Assembly: GCA_037176705.1 (NCBI GenBank)
Contig: CM073885.1
Coordinates: 215,524,290 to 215,588,289, forward strand
Length of the DNA stretch: 64,000 nt
Direction of reading: 5' to 3'
Source: Molossus alvarezi
Taxonomy: Eukaryota > Chordata > Mammalia > Chiroptera > Molossidae
In this document: positions 11,051-21,160 of the stretch, piece after piece
How the letters are laid out: each line of letters starts with the position of its first letter
Position numbering within the stretch: the first letter of the stretch is position 1
Position numbers and translations under genes: made by a program
The notes under the pieces: model-generated
Database searches by the model: none
The model's input: only the letters and a program-made list of their open reading frames with translations
What the model was told of the DNA's origin: nothing

Positions 11051-11649
11051 TAGCCCATGGAGCGGTTTCACCTCCAGTTCAGAAATTTGGAGGAAACATT
11101 GCATAGGAATATGAGGATGTGGAATGTAAAAATTATATGGTAGAAAATTTTTGTGTTTATATATTTATATCTATATACCTTCATCTCTTGAAATTACTTA
11201 ATGGCTACAAGGGGCCATTGGTTGAAGGCTAAGATAGTGCCCATGTGGGGAAATATCTCTAAGAGTAAGTAAAAATCATATCAAGGCAGAATGTTTGACT
11301 AAAAAGATGGGGGGGGGGGGCTGTGGATCCGTGGTGACAACAGGGTAAGGCTCTGTCAGCACTGACTCATAGATCATTTCCTGACTGTGAATCAGATGCC
11401 ACAAGGTGGAACAGCTTCATGGACCGCTTCTACCTGGGTTTCCCAGGGGACACTTCTGTTTGTCTGCTCATCAGCCAACGAGCTCAGAGAGCGACTTCGA
11501 CTCCACATATCATAAGTGAGGGTGTCTCCATTACTTGAGCTATGAACTCCAAGAAAAGCTAATATGCTCCCTCAGTAACCTCTTTTTGGCTCCTTGATAT
11601 TGCAGTTTTCTTATATATGTAGGAATAAATAATTTTTTAAAAGAAGCCT

Positions 11650-12486
11650 GAAAGCAAACACTGTTTCTCTAGTCACAAGGCTTCTGGCACCAGATGAAAT
11701 GACTTCTCCACACCATGCAGTTCTGCCAGTCTCTGAGGCCACCGACAGGGAGTCCCACAACGTCGCTCAATTCTGACACTAACTGCCTGCAATTAGCAGA
11801 CCCCACAGGTTAAGGGCTCAGTCCCACAAGACTGCCCTTGACTTTGGATGCCAGGGATAAGTCCCAGGTTGTCATCTGTACTTTTGGCCAACAAGCTATA
11901 AATTGGGGGTTCCTACAATCCCCCTCCTCAAGTTGTGTAATTTGCTAGAATGGCTCACAGAACTCAGGGAAGTGCTTTACGTATTATCATCACTGTATTA
12001 TAAAGGATGCAATGCAGGAATAGCCGAACAGAAGAGATATGTAGGGCATGGAATGGTGTGTGGGGTGTGTGGAGCTTCGGTGCCCTCTCTGGGCGTGCCA
12101 CCCTCACAGCTGGTGAATGTGTTCACCATCCTGGAGGCACTCTAAACCTGCACAGTTAGGAGTTTTATGGGGCTTCATTACATAGGAGAAATTAAGTAAA
12201 TCATAGGCCATTGGTCCTTAACTCAATCTCCAGCCTCTCCCCTCCCTGAGGTCGGGGGTGGGGCTAAATGTTCCAACCCCCACATCATGTGGTTGGTTCC
12301 TCTGGCCACCAGCCCCTGTCCTCCAAGAGTCACTCATTAGCATAAACTCAGGTGTGGATGAAAGGTGTTTAGTATGAATAATAAAGACACTCTCATTCCT
12401 ATCACTTGAAAAATTCCAAAGGATTTAGGAGCTCTGTACCAGGAATAGGGGATGAAGACCAAATATGTATTTCTTATGATATCACA
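11650..12486 (-). mobile_element. long ERV-type LTR, antisense, family uncertain
   Basis: Landmarks resembling one widespread mammalian LTR in reverse orientation: 'ggcttctggcaccagatgaaatgac' (11680), 'gctagaatggctcacagaactcaggga', 'tattataaaggatgcaatgcagga', 'gtgttcaccatcctggaggc', 'tttatggggcttcattacata', 'ctccctgaggtcgggggtggggct', 'cattagcataaactcaggtgtgg' and 'ttaggagctctgtaccaggaataggggatgaagaccaaatatgtatttcttatgatatcaca'. No internal retroviral genes are present, so this is a solitary LTR. The 80-residue ORF at 11903-12145 falls inside it. Confidence 0.6.
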
Positions 12487-12560
12487 GAGCTTTTCTCTGA
12501 TTTAGGCAAAACAGTCTGTAACAAAGAGAATTGTTATTACTAATTGTAATTACTGTTTTT

Positions 12561-12810
12561 TTTTTAATCCTCACTCGAGGACATTTTTTTTTGCATTTAT
12601 CTTATCTTTAGACAGAGCGGGAGGGAGAAAGGGAGGAGGAGAGAGAAACATCAACGTGAAAGAGACACATCCAGTGGTTGCCACCCACACAACCCCAACC
12701 GGGGCCAGGGACAAACTGCAACTGAGGTACATGCCCTTAGTGGGAACCGAACCCTGGACTCTCTGGTCTGCGGGCCGACGCTCTAACCTCTCAGCCAAAC
12801 CGGCCAGGGC
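12561..12810 (-). mobile_element. Ves SINE, antisense, with TSD
   Basis: The minus-strand head at 12810 reads 'GCCCTGGCCGGTTTGGCTGAG', with 'GGTTCGGTTCCCACTAAGGGC' as the B-box region, the Ves body and a 'CCTCGAGTGAGGATT' tail. TGTAATTACTGTTTTT flanks both sides (12545-12560 and 12811-12826), though its T-rich end blurs into the tail. This is a clear, fairly young insertion. Confidence 0.95.
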
Positions 12811-13579
12811 TGTAATTACTGTTTTTAACATTCAAAATCAATACACCCATTTGGTATAATCCAGATGTCTCCTGAGGGAGGTTGTTTTCTGGTCACATAT
12901 GGTTTCTAGTTCTGTTTCTAGTTCTAGTCTGTTTCTAAATCAGCTCACTATTTCACATGTGCTGTACAGTACTGCAGACTCAACACAAACAGAAAACAAA
13001 AAATACGTTGTTTTTTTTTAAAGTTTTTCACCCCATACATATCCCACTACCTCATGCCTTAAAAACCACCAGAACCAGTACCTAAGACCTTTGTGTGTGG
13101 AGAAGACCTTACAGAGACTCAAAGGGGGTTTACATTCTGCATAATATTAATTTGATATTGAAATTTAATTTTGATATTGCCATTCACGAAAAGGCTCTTG
13201 GCCATTTCCTCCAACTGGAACTTTTTAGTTTTCTTTCATTTTCTTGGATTTCAGTTTCTCAATTTTTTATTGGCGCTAGTGACTCTAAAAAGTTCTCCCA
13301 TTTCATTGTCTGGTTTTCTCTACCTTCTACCTCTGGAGTCAGCTCCAGGCCTTGCTCTGCAAACTAAAGGCCCACTAACATACCCTGAAATACTTGGGCG
13401 TCTCTTCCATCTCCAGTTATCTTTGACAGGGGAGAAGGTGGTGCAGAGGCTACCCTCACTGACGGGAAATGTGCACCCAGGCAGGCATCTCACCACCACC
13501 ACCCCTGAGTAGAAGTGACTTGCTCGATTTTGTTTGCATAACATTTGATTTGATTTTTCGTGCCCACATAGAAAATGTA

Positions 13580-14008
13580 ATTCTTTTTTTTTTTTGTTAC
13601 AGATGTTTCTTTATTTTTGTTAAAGATGTTTCTCCTTTTCCCCCCATTGACACCCTCTTCCTCACTCCCCCCACTTCACAGTATTGTTGTCTATGTTCAT
13701 TGGTTATACGTATGCATATAAGTTCTTTGGTATATCCACCCCACCTGCCCTGAAGTTTGTCATTCTGATCCCTCATTCTATGTCTCTGGGTCTATTTTGT
13801 TCATCTGTTTATTTTGTTCATCTGTTTATTTTGTTCATCTGTTTATTTTGTTCATTATATTCCACAAATAAGTGAGATCATGTAATATTTCTTTCTCTGA
13901 TTGGCTTATTTTGCTTAGCGCAATGCTCTCCAGGTCCCTCCAGGTTGTCTCAAAGGATAAAAGATCTTTCTTTCAGCTGCATAATGTTCTATTGTGTATA
14001 TGGATTTG
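13580..14008 (-). mobile_element. L1 3' end, antisense, 5'-truncated
   Basis: From left to right: T-run, 'ttgttaaagatgtttctccttttccccccattgacaccctc', 'ttggttatacgtatgcatataagttc', 'attccacaaataagtgagatcatgtaatatttc', 'caggtccctccaggttgtctcaaaggataaaagatctttctttcagctgcata'. The order and content match 56695-57060 in copy B, so this is the L1 3' UTR plus the last ORF2 codons in reverse. The extreme 3' end is partly duplicated (13591-13610 and 13614-13633). Confidence 0.88.
13794..13855. repeat. 17-bp tandem repeat in L1 3' UTR
   Basis: The unit ATTTTGTTCATCTGTTT occurs three times (13794-13810, 13811-13827, 13828-13844), followed by an 11-bp partial unit. The same site in the L1 copies at 4.5 and 56.9 kb has no such array, so the expansion is local to this copy. 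Confidence 0.92.
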
Positions 14009-14811
14009 CTTTAATGCAGCTTGGTTGTAGAATAAGTAGTGATGATGTGGGAGGTGAAATTGTTCAGTGTGACTGTCTACCTGCATGATCTGTCCTCTCC
14101 CTCAGGGGCTTGTTCTCCTTTGTGTCTTCTTATCTCAACATGGGTTTCATCCTTTGAATCAATCCCAGGAGCAGCGCAAGGGTGTGTTTTATAGAATAGA
14201 GACTGTAGAATCGTCTGGTGACCAGCAATGTGTCTAGGTGTGTTTGGGGGTGGGTGTCTTTTGGGAACAGGCCTAAGCCAACTTGAATGTGCTTTTGGTA
14301 GATCTCTGTAGCCCCCACTAGTTAGAGAGGTGTGATGATCAGCTACCTGCCCCCGACACGCACACACTCTTGGTGCCGGGTTACAATGAAAGCAAATCTT
14401 AGTCTTAAGTTCTTCTCCTCATGAAGGTGCTTATTAGCAAGTACAGTCATATAACTCGTTCTGCAGGTGGATGAAACCCCAGCTCTGTCCTTTTTGGTCT
14501 CCTGAAAACATCTTACAGGAAAGGTTCACCTGAGGCCAATGTGGCACTATTCCAGTGTCAAGATTCAGTGAACCGGGAAACCAAGAATCCTCTGACCCAC
14601 TGGCTGGGCACAGGATGTTTAAAGATTAGGCTACAACTACAGTGCTCATTGTATTACTATACTGTTTTCATGTACATGTGTCTCAATCCACATGTTTTAA
14701 ATATCTCTAATTTCAACAATAGTAACTCATTCTAGCATCTGCCATAATAATTAAGAAGCCATTAATTTAATCAGTGAAAATCCTTTTCAATCTTTATTAA
14801 ACCAATTGGCA
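14009..14811. other. unassigned spacer between inverted L1 ends
   Basis: No repeat or coding feature recognised. The 96-residue minus-strand ORF at 14077-14367 shows no known domain. Confidence 0.45.
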
Positions 14812-14832
14812 AAACCTCTGGTGTTCAATCAG

Positions 14833-15344
14833 AAAGAATATATGTACCCCTATGTTCATAGCAGCACTATTTACAATTGCTGAGATCTGGAAACAACCCA
14901 AGTGTCCATCAATAGATGAGTGGATACAAAAGCTGTGGTACATATACACAATGGAACACCATGTAGCTGTAAGAAAGATCTCTTATTCTTTGAGACGACA
15001 TGGACGGACCTGGAAAGTATTATCCTAAGTGAAATAAGGCAAGCAGAAAAAGACAAATACCACATGATCTCACTTATATATGGAATATAATGAACAAAAT
15101 AAGCTGCTGAACAAAACAGACCCAGAGACATAGAAAGGAGTACAGTTCAGACTGACAAACCTCAGAGGAGGGGATTGGTGGGGGAGGGATGAGATAAACC
15201 CAAGAACTTATATACATGTATGCATAACCAATGGACATAGACAACAATGCTTGGGGGGGGCGGGGCTCAGGAGGAGGGTGTCAATGTGGGGAAAAGAAGA
15301 AACATCTGTAACAAAAATTATTTAATTAATAAAAAACAAAACAA
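14833..15344 (+). mobile_element. L1 3' end, sense, 5'-truncated
   Basis: Reads 'gtccatcaatagatgagtggatacaaaagctgtggtacatatacacaatggaa', then 'acatggacggacctggaaagtattatcctaagtgaa', 'aagacaaataccacatgatctcactta', the G-rich 3' UTR ('cttgggggggg...aggagggtgtcaatg') and a tail 'aacaaaaattatttaattaataaaaaacaaaac'. Imperfect direct repeats flank it: 'aacctctggtgttcaatcag' ending at 14832 and 'aatcctctggggttgatcag' ending at 15367. It is in the opposite orientation to the L1 end at 13580-14008. Confidence 0.9.
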
Positions 15345-15574
15345 AACAATCCTCTGGGGTTGATCAGAGGTAAGGACAACTTAAAGCTTGCGGTGGTTGC
15401 CTCTGATTAATAATGGTGGCTGACCACCCTGGAGTATGAATTTCCATTTTGGGCAACTGTAGTTAGATTGTAGTTTAAACGGACAATGATATAATATATG
15501 CTGTAACCAAATAGGAGTTGTGAAGGGAATATCCTTTGTTCCAAGATGTTTAAGTGTTTTGAATGTTCTTTCTA

Positions 15575-15809
15575 GCCCTGGCCGGTTTGGCTCAGCGGTT
15601 AGAGCATCGGCCTGCGGTCCAGAAAGACCTGGGTTCGGTTCCCGCTGGGGGCACGTTGCGGATTGTCCCTGGCCCTGGTTGGGTCGTGTGGTGGCAACCA
15701 CTCGATGTGTCCCTTTCACGTCGATGTTTCTGTCTCTCTCTCCCTTCCTCCTACTCTATCTGAACAACATATCGAAAAATGTTCTCCGGTGAGGATTAAA
15801 AAAAAAAAA
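15575..15809 (+). mobile_element. Ves SINE, sense
   Basis: A full unit: 'gccctggccggtttggctcagcggttagagc' with the A box, 'gggttcggttcccgc' as B box, 'cactcgatgtgtccctttcacgtcgatgtttctg', a CT-rich tract, 'tctccggtgaggatt' and a 12-A tail. The internal segment after the B box is somewhat diverged ('acgttgcggattgtccc'). ORFs of 66-112 residues on both strands here are SINE-derived. Confidence 0.94.
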
Positions 15810-17509
15810 GCGTGTTATTTTTAATCACAGGGCATCATTACTCTTTCCTTCCAAAGAGTATCTCCAGAAGTACGGAGATAAAATGACAGCTTTCTTTTTC
15901 TTGTGGTGCAAGATTCCAAACAAGAGCAGAATGCTCTGTTGTAAATAGACGTGATTAGAGGCAGTCTGGTTGGATAGAAATATGTCTTGCAGTCTTTTAA
16001 ACCATAGAACTTTCTAAAGGGACAGATATCCATTGTTCTGGCGTGTAAACTTTGTTTTCCTAAAAAATAAACTGCAAGAAATGCTAGAACAATGCAGGCA
16101 ATAAATCTCCAGAAACCTTTATGTGGCTCCTTGTTTTTCATTTCTTTGAAATTCACTGTGGTAAATATTGCTCATGGCTTGCAGACCAAATAAAATGCAT
16201 AGGAACTCAAAACGCTGTCCACCACTAAGTCTGCTTTTTTTTTTTTTTTTAAGTAATTTTGTGTGTCAAATCAGACAGATGGATGGCTTGTCCCATTAAG
16301 GAGAAAAAGACAAATAAAGGGAATAGACAATTGACCTTCTAACCAACCTACAAAATAAAATATTCATGAAAACTAGGGTTCTTAATTAGCCAAGGGCCAT
16401 GGAAAACGAGTTTATAAAAGGCCACTTGAAAATTGGGATTGCAAACACATCTGAATTTTGACATTGTTCAGGGTAAAAGGCAAATTAATCTCCCTAATTA
16501 GGATCTCAAATATCTCAGTGGTGAAAATCTTATATTGAGTTCATTGGGAGGAGTTAGATATGAGGTAATGACTTGGTTGATAGTTGTATTCTAGAGAATA
16601 GGGTACACATTTTGCTGTGCAATATTTTAAGGACCGATTTGAATGACTGAGTTACTCTCACTCACAGTGGACTGCTTATGCTCAGAATAACTCTGCACTC
16701 TCTGGCTGTCACATCTTTGAATTATTTTCCCTTGTCTGCACTGTCCTATTCTTGCTCTCACTCTGCCCTCTCCAACCTGAACTCTATCATTTTTATTGTA
16801 CTAAGTCTGGGATTTCCTCAACAGTAGGAGAGTGAAGCCAGGGAGGAGACTTCGATTTGGATCTGGATGTGCTCTGGGTTAGAAGTACAGATCCAACTGC
16901 AGGTGCTGTGAAGTAGGTAAATGTTCCGAATTAAGCATGGTACCTAGTGGGAGGGTAACTGAAAGACTGTGGACCATGAAACAGGGGTAGGAAGGATACA
17001 GGCCTATACCAGGCAGGCCTACTTTTCCACACCAAGGACAGCCATCATTAATTGATCATGACTCTTTTCCTCTAGAACCTAGACAAGGCCTTGGACTTCT
17101 TTTCAACAGAGTATTCTAGGGAGCCAGTACAAAATCTGTGATCCAATTGGGTGACCTATCTGGGGGATAAGGAGTCACAGAGCAGGCAATATGTGGAACA
17201 GCCAGCCACAGACATCATCGGAGTGGCTCTCAGCCTCTAACTGGCCTGAAACTCTAGTCCTGTGGAGAATGACAAGCAAGAGCAAGGCACGGACCATTTA
17301 GTTGTGAAAGGACTGGTTTTGGGCAAGATGGGGAATGGGACAGTTTCAGAACTGGACTATCAAGTGGGAACTAGAGCTTAAGAAGAAAGACGTTCTGTTA
17401 TCAGGAGTGGAGAGCACAGTTAAAGCTGGGTTAATTGCAAGGAGAGCTTGATGCTATTCCCTGGAGTAGTGGACAGAAATGGGAGACAGAAAAAAACAAT
17501 CTCATGGGT
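15810..17509. other. unassigned non-coding stretch
   Basis: No repeat class recognised apart from a T-run at about 16218-16240. A 111-residue minus-strand ORF (15821-16156) contains one hydrophobic stretch ('FWRFIACIVLAFLAVYFLG') but has no recognised relative, and I do not call it a gene. Confidence 0.45.
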
Positions 17510-17654
17510 ACCTGCAGTGTGCCAGAGACTGTTTGGTGCCTTACAGACTTGATCTTACTCAGAGGCAGCTTGTATAATCCCTTCTGCCAAAGAGTAGACT
17601 TATTCCGGGGCTGGATCCAGGCCAGAGCCGCCACTTGCCACCTACCTTCACTAC

Positions 17655-17772
17655 TTATGTTTTAATCTGGATTTTCAGCTCTTGAAGGAAGACACCGGGC
17701 CTACTGCTTCTTTGCAACCTCGTCAGGGTCCTACTTGCCTTAGGTAGTCAGTAAATATTTGTTAATTGATTG
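17655..17772 (+). repeat. L2 3' end fragment
   Basis: 'cagctcttgaaggaagacaccgggcctactgc', followed by 'cttgccttaggtagtcagtaaatatttgttaattga', matches the sense L2 terminus (agctccttgagggcagggac, then caataaatatttgttgaa). Confidence 0.6.
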
Positions 17773-18454
17773 CTATATCCTGATACATGCAGTAACTTCT
17801 TTAGAAGAAACATATTTCTCAAGATTGGGTTTCAAAGCAGATCTCTCCATGAGACCAAACCTGATTGTCCTCGCACTGCGGTTTTGTGTAACCATTGAAT
17901 GAGCAGGTAACAAGAGTAAGAGGTCAAGTCTAGATCTAAATGTCATAAGTAATTGGGCAGAATTCACCCAGGGGGATGCTGTTCACACTGAACTCTATAT
18001 GAGAAGAGTCTGGGCTGAACACTGTAAAAGCCACAAAAGGAAATACAGGACAGAATTCTTACAGCCTTTCTAGGACAGGACTTCTCGAGTCCCCAGGCAT
18101 GTCCTCCACAGCCCTGGGTTCACCTGATGTGCCTTTTGTGTTGTCTGGAGTTCCCGCAGTACTTACTTACCTGCATCTTCGAGTCAAGTCCATGAGAGTG
18201 TATGTCAATACACAGTCAGCCTCTGGAAGATTTAAGTTAAACCAATATCAGCTCTCTCTTTTGCAAAATTAAGTTTACGATACATGTTCTGTTAGGCCTG
18301 TCAGTGTAAGTTTGGTATGGCAAAATAATTTGAGAGGAAACTTGTGTCCAAATTAAAAATAACCTTGAATGACAGGTGTAATCACCATTCCCCCCTTTAC
18401 ATGTTTATGGTGGGTGCTGACACAGACATGTGAAATAACAAGGGCTTGGGGTTA

Positions 18455-18640
18455 GATGGTCTGTTTACTCTGCTGCTGATTTATTTGGGCAAGGTAGTAA
18501 ACCTCTCTGGTTCTCGGTCTCTTCATTTCCGAAGTGAGGATAACTGTGCCTGTGTACACAATTCTTAGAAGGGTGTAAGAGAGTGCTCATAGACCATGCA
18601 GCAAGTAGCAGATGTCAACAAAGTATGGATTCATTATTAA
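18455..18640 (-). repeat. MIR SINE, antisense
   Basis: 'gggcaaggtagtaaacctctctggttctcggtctcttcatttccgaagtgaggataactg', then 'gagagtgctcatagaccatgcagcaagtagcagatgtcaacaaa', follows the reversed MIR consensus. Confidence 0.7.
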
Positions 18641-19188
18641 ACTTTTGATTGGTTTTTGAAAAGTAGGAGATGAACCCATTCTCCTCTGTCCCCCCCCCGC
18701 TCTCTTTTCTGACCTTTCCTTTATTTAATAAGCAAACTAACAAAACAATAAAATGCAAAGTCATTGTGATGCATCACTTTTTGGGGTTCTTTTATTCATT
18801 GGATATGAAAGTATTTGTCATTTATTGTTTTATCACTTAGGCAGCATATACCATAACATATGGGCAAATGCAAACATTGAAGTGGATGCTTGTAGTTCGA
18901 GCATGTCCTACAAACCAAAGGGATTCATGATAGACAAGAACGAGGTGCCTCTGATCTACAGATGCAATTGAAGGAAGCACACATGAATTCTAAAATTGCC
19001 AAGGACATCCCCCAACAACCCCCTTCCCTACCCTGTTCTTCCTTCAGTGTTATAGTTTTGGGTATTTGTTCTAGCTTTCAGTCATCTTTTAACCCTAAGC
19101 GATTTTCTTATATAGAAGCTGTCTCTCAGGCAACCACAGCAAATCAGAGTGAGATGTATTAAGGTAATTCTAAGCCAATAACATCTTT
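18641..19188. other. unassigned non-coding stretch
   Basis: Contains a C-run near 18690 and nothing else recognised. Two short plus-strand ORFs (18753-18971 and 18962-19162) lack support. Confidence 0.4.
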
Positions 19189-19200
19189 CTACTCATTTTT

Positions 19201-19227
19201 TTTTTTCATTTTTCTTTTCTTTTCTTT

Positions 19228-19275
<48 letters not shown>

Positions 19276-19384
19276 TCCTTCCTTCCTTCCTTCCTTCCTT
19301 CCTTCCTTCCTTCCTTCCTTCCTTAAATCTTTATTGTTGAGTGTAAAATGTATTACAGATGTTCCACATTTCCCCCCTATTTTG
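19201..19384 (-). mobile_element. tiny L1 3'-tip insertion with (CTTT)n/(CCTT)n tail
   Basis: The insertion lies between two copies of CTACTCATTTTT (19189-19200 and 19385-19396). Reading minus-strand, about 55 bp of an L1-like 3' terminus ('AATAGGGGGGAAATGTGGAACATCTGTAATACATTTTACACTCAACAATAAAGATTT') lead into a tail that has become (AAGG)n then (AAAG)n, seen on the plus strand as CCTT units (about 19276-19324) and CTTT units (about 19211-19275). The lysine/glutamate-rich 74-residue ORF across it is a microsatellite artefact. Confidence 0.8.
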
Positions 19385-19396
19385 CTACTCATTTTT

Positions 19397-20335
19397 AACT
19401 TAAGGAGAAACATAAACTCATGATAAAAGGGAGCCTGCTATGTTACATGTATTCATGTGTGGTCCTAGTCACTATAGAACTGTTTAATAGTCTGCAAAAA
19501 TATTTTTACAAGCTCAGTTCCAGTTTCTATAATCATGAAAATAATTTTTGACACCCTGGCACCTATTAAATTAGCAACCAAGTTCTTTTCCTGAGACATT
19601 ATTCAAATGGATTCCATCTGCATTCAAATTAATCTCAGGATCATAGAAATTAACAATGGGAAAGGTGCATTAAATCACCTAGTCCATTTCTTTGCTAGGA
19701 AGGAATTTATCTTTACATCATAATCTCTAGTACTTTATCTAGTCTGTTTTAAATGTCTAGTATAAGTGTTATTCTGATTCTGGGTGGGCATCTCATCAAA
19801 TTTCAGTGGAAATTTTTTCACAGTCTACTGGAATATATATGGATTTTCTGATGCTGTGCGATTTGCCAGTGCTCAGAGCCGCCAGGCAGCGGATTTTCCA
19901 GAAGAGAGAGAGAGAACATGCGTGTGCATTGAAGACGGTTGGGTAGGTTATGTGAGGGGGAGAGAAAGACAAAAAGAGGGCAGCTTGAGGAGGATGATCG
20001 TTTGACTATATTTGAGAGCCAGCAGTTGTTTGTTTTCATTTTCTAATACCCCGAGTGGCTTGGGGAATTGAAGGGAGAAGTAGGTATAATCACTCAGCCA
20101 AGAGGGGCAACGGGAAATGTGGGTGAGGCTGATGCCAGTTTGAGTAGTAATTATGAAATTTTTACGAGGTCAAATATCTAGAAGCCAACTGAAAAATTCT
20201 TTAACTTAAGGTTATACTTTATTCATCTTACTTATGGATAGTTTAAGTTACAGGCTCTAAACTAGAAAGTCAGAGTCTAGGCATTCTGATGCTTGCTATT
20301 TTCCTTTTTTTACAATTCAGTTGCAGCATTCCAAT
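19397..20335. other. unassigned non-coding stretch
   Basis: AT-rich, with no recognised element. Overlapping 73-residue ORFs on both strands near 19784-20039 cross a GA-rich segment and have no domain. Confidence 0.4.
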
Positions 20336-20336
20336 T

Positions 20337-20358
20337 AGACAGACAGACAGACAGACAG
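20337..20358. repeat. (AGAC)5 microsatellite
   Basis: Five perfect AGAC units followed by AG. Confidence 0.9.
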
Positions 20359-20588
20359 CTGGTAAAATAGGCATCCGTATTCTCATTCAGTTCAAGAAAC
20401 AGAACATCATTAATACAATGAACCCTTCTTTTTGTTGTTTTATTTAACTCAAATATTCTTCGTTTTCTTATTTGTAAAATGAGTTCAACAAAAGGCATGA
20501 GTCAAATGTTAGAGCACAACAAAAATAAAACAGATTTTATGATCTTTACTACATACTTGTTGTTCAAATTAAACAAGTTGGATCAAAG

Positions 20589-20681
20589 GCAGAGAAGGCG
20601 TTGGTGCCCGAGACTGAGGTGGAAAGCATGCGGACCCTCTTTCAGAAGCTCATGAACTATCGGGACCGGAAAGGGCTTCAA
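20589..20681 (+). other. exon-like block of unknown identity
   Basis: A frame open from about 20548 to a TAA near 20736 shows codon use unlike its surroundings and holds several CpGs. It encodes 'ALVPETEVESMRTLFQ', then 'KLMNYRDRKGLQ'. A possible splice acceptor (aaaggcAG, ending 20592) and donor (CAA|GTTAGT, GT at 20682) bracket it, although the pyrimidine tract before the acceptor is weak. It could be a lone exon, a fragment of a retrocopied mRNA, or chance. I do not recognise the protein. Confidence 0.3.
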
Positions 20682-20699
20682 GTTAGTTTACCCTCTGCG

Positions 20700-21160
20700 T
20701 GCTGCTTGAATCCCCACTTGAACATCCAGGACAAGTAATTGTTCAGCTCCTGCTTGAATACCTTATGTGTTGAAAAAATTATTAGTACACACGGCTTCGG
20801 TAGTAATGGTTTGAAGGTTCTTACTTCTATTGAGACCCAAACTCTGCCTCCTCAGCGTTTCCACTCCTGGATCCTACACTCGAGGGCTGTACAGAAGAAA
20901 TCTCATCTCTTACAACAGCTCCTCACACCTTTGGGCGCCGTTGTCATTGCTCCTTGCCTCAAACCTCTAAGTGCTCCCAACCCCAGTTTCTTAAGCTAAT
21001 TCACTCTTTCCCAGACACCATCACTCCCTCTTCTTGGCTTGCACATGACTGTCTTAAGTGGTAGCTTCAGGCAAACCATTCTTCACAGTCCTCTTGAAAT
21101 ACGTTCTTTCGGTGCCTAGAACATAATGGGGACTTAATAAAAATGCTAAACGGAGGAGCA
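20700..21160 (+). repeat. old LINE-like remnants (L2-type 3' end)
   Basis: 'agctcctgcttgaatacctt', then 'ggtttgaaggttcttacttctattgagacccaaactctgcctcc', recalls an old mammalian interspersed repeat. Further on, 'cctcaaacctctaag' and 'cggtgcctagaacataatggggacttaataaaaatgctaa' look like a degraded L2 3' end. All are strongly diverged. Confidence 0.4.

Noticed and set aside
11650..12486. Possible retroviral gene content next to the long LTR
   Set aside because: No gag, pol or env motifs occur on either side, so it is treated as a solitary LTR.
13794..13855. Regularly repeated 17-bp units reminiscent of a CRISPR array
   Set aside because: Units are directly adjacent with no spacers, lie within an L1 3' UTR, and the genome is mammalian.
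15821..16156. 111-residue minus-strand ORF with a possible membrane helix
   Set aside because: One hydrophobic run in an AT-rich frame is expected by chance; no relative, no splice or promoter context.
19189..19413. 74-residue lysine/glutamate-rich minus-strand ORF
   Set aside because: It is the translation of the (CCTT)n and (CTTT)n array.
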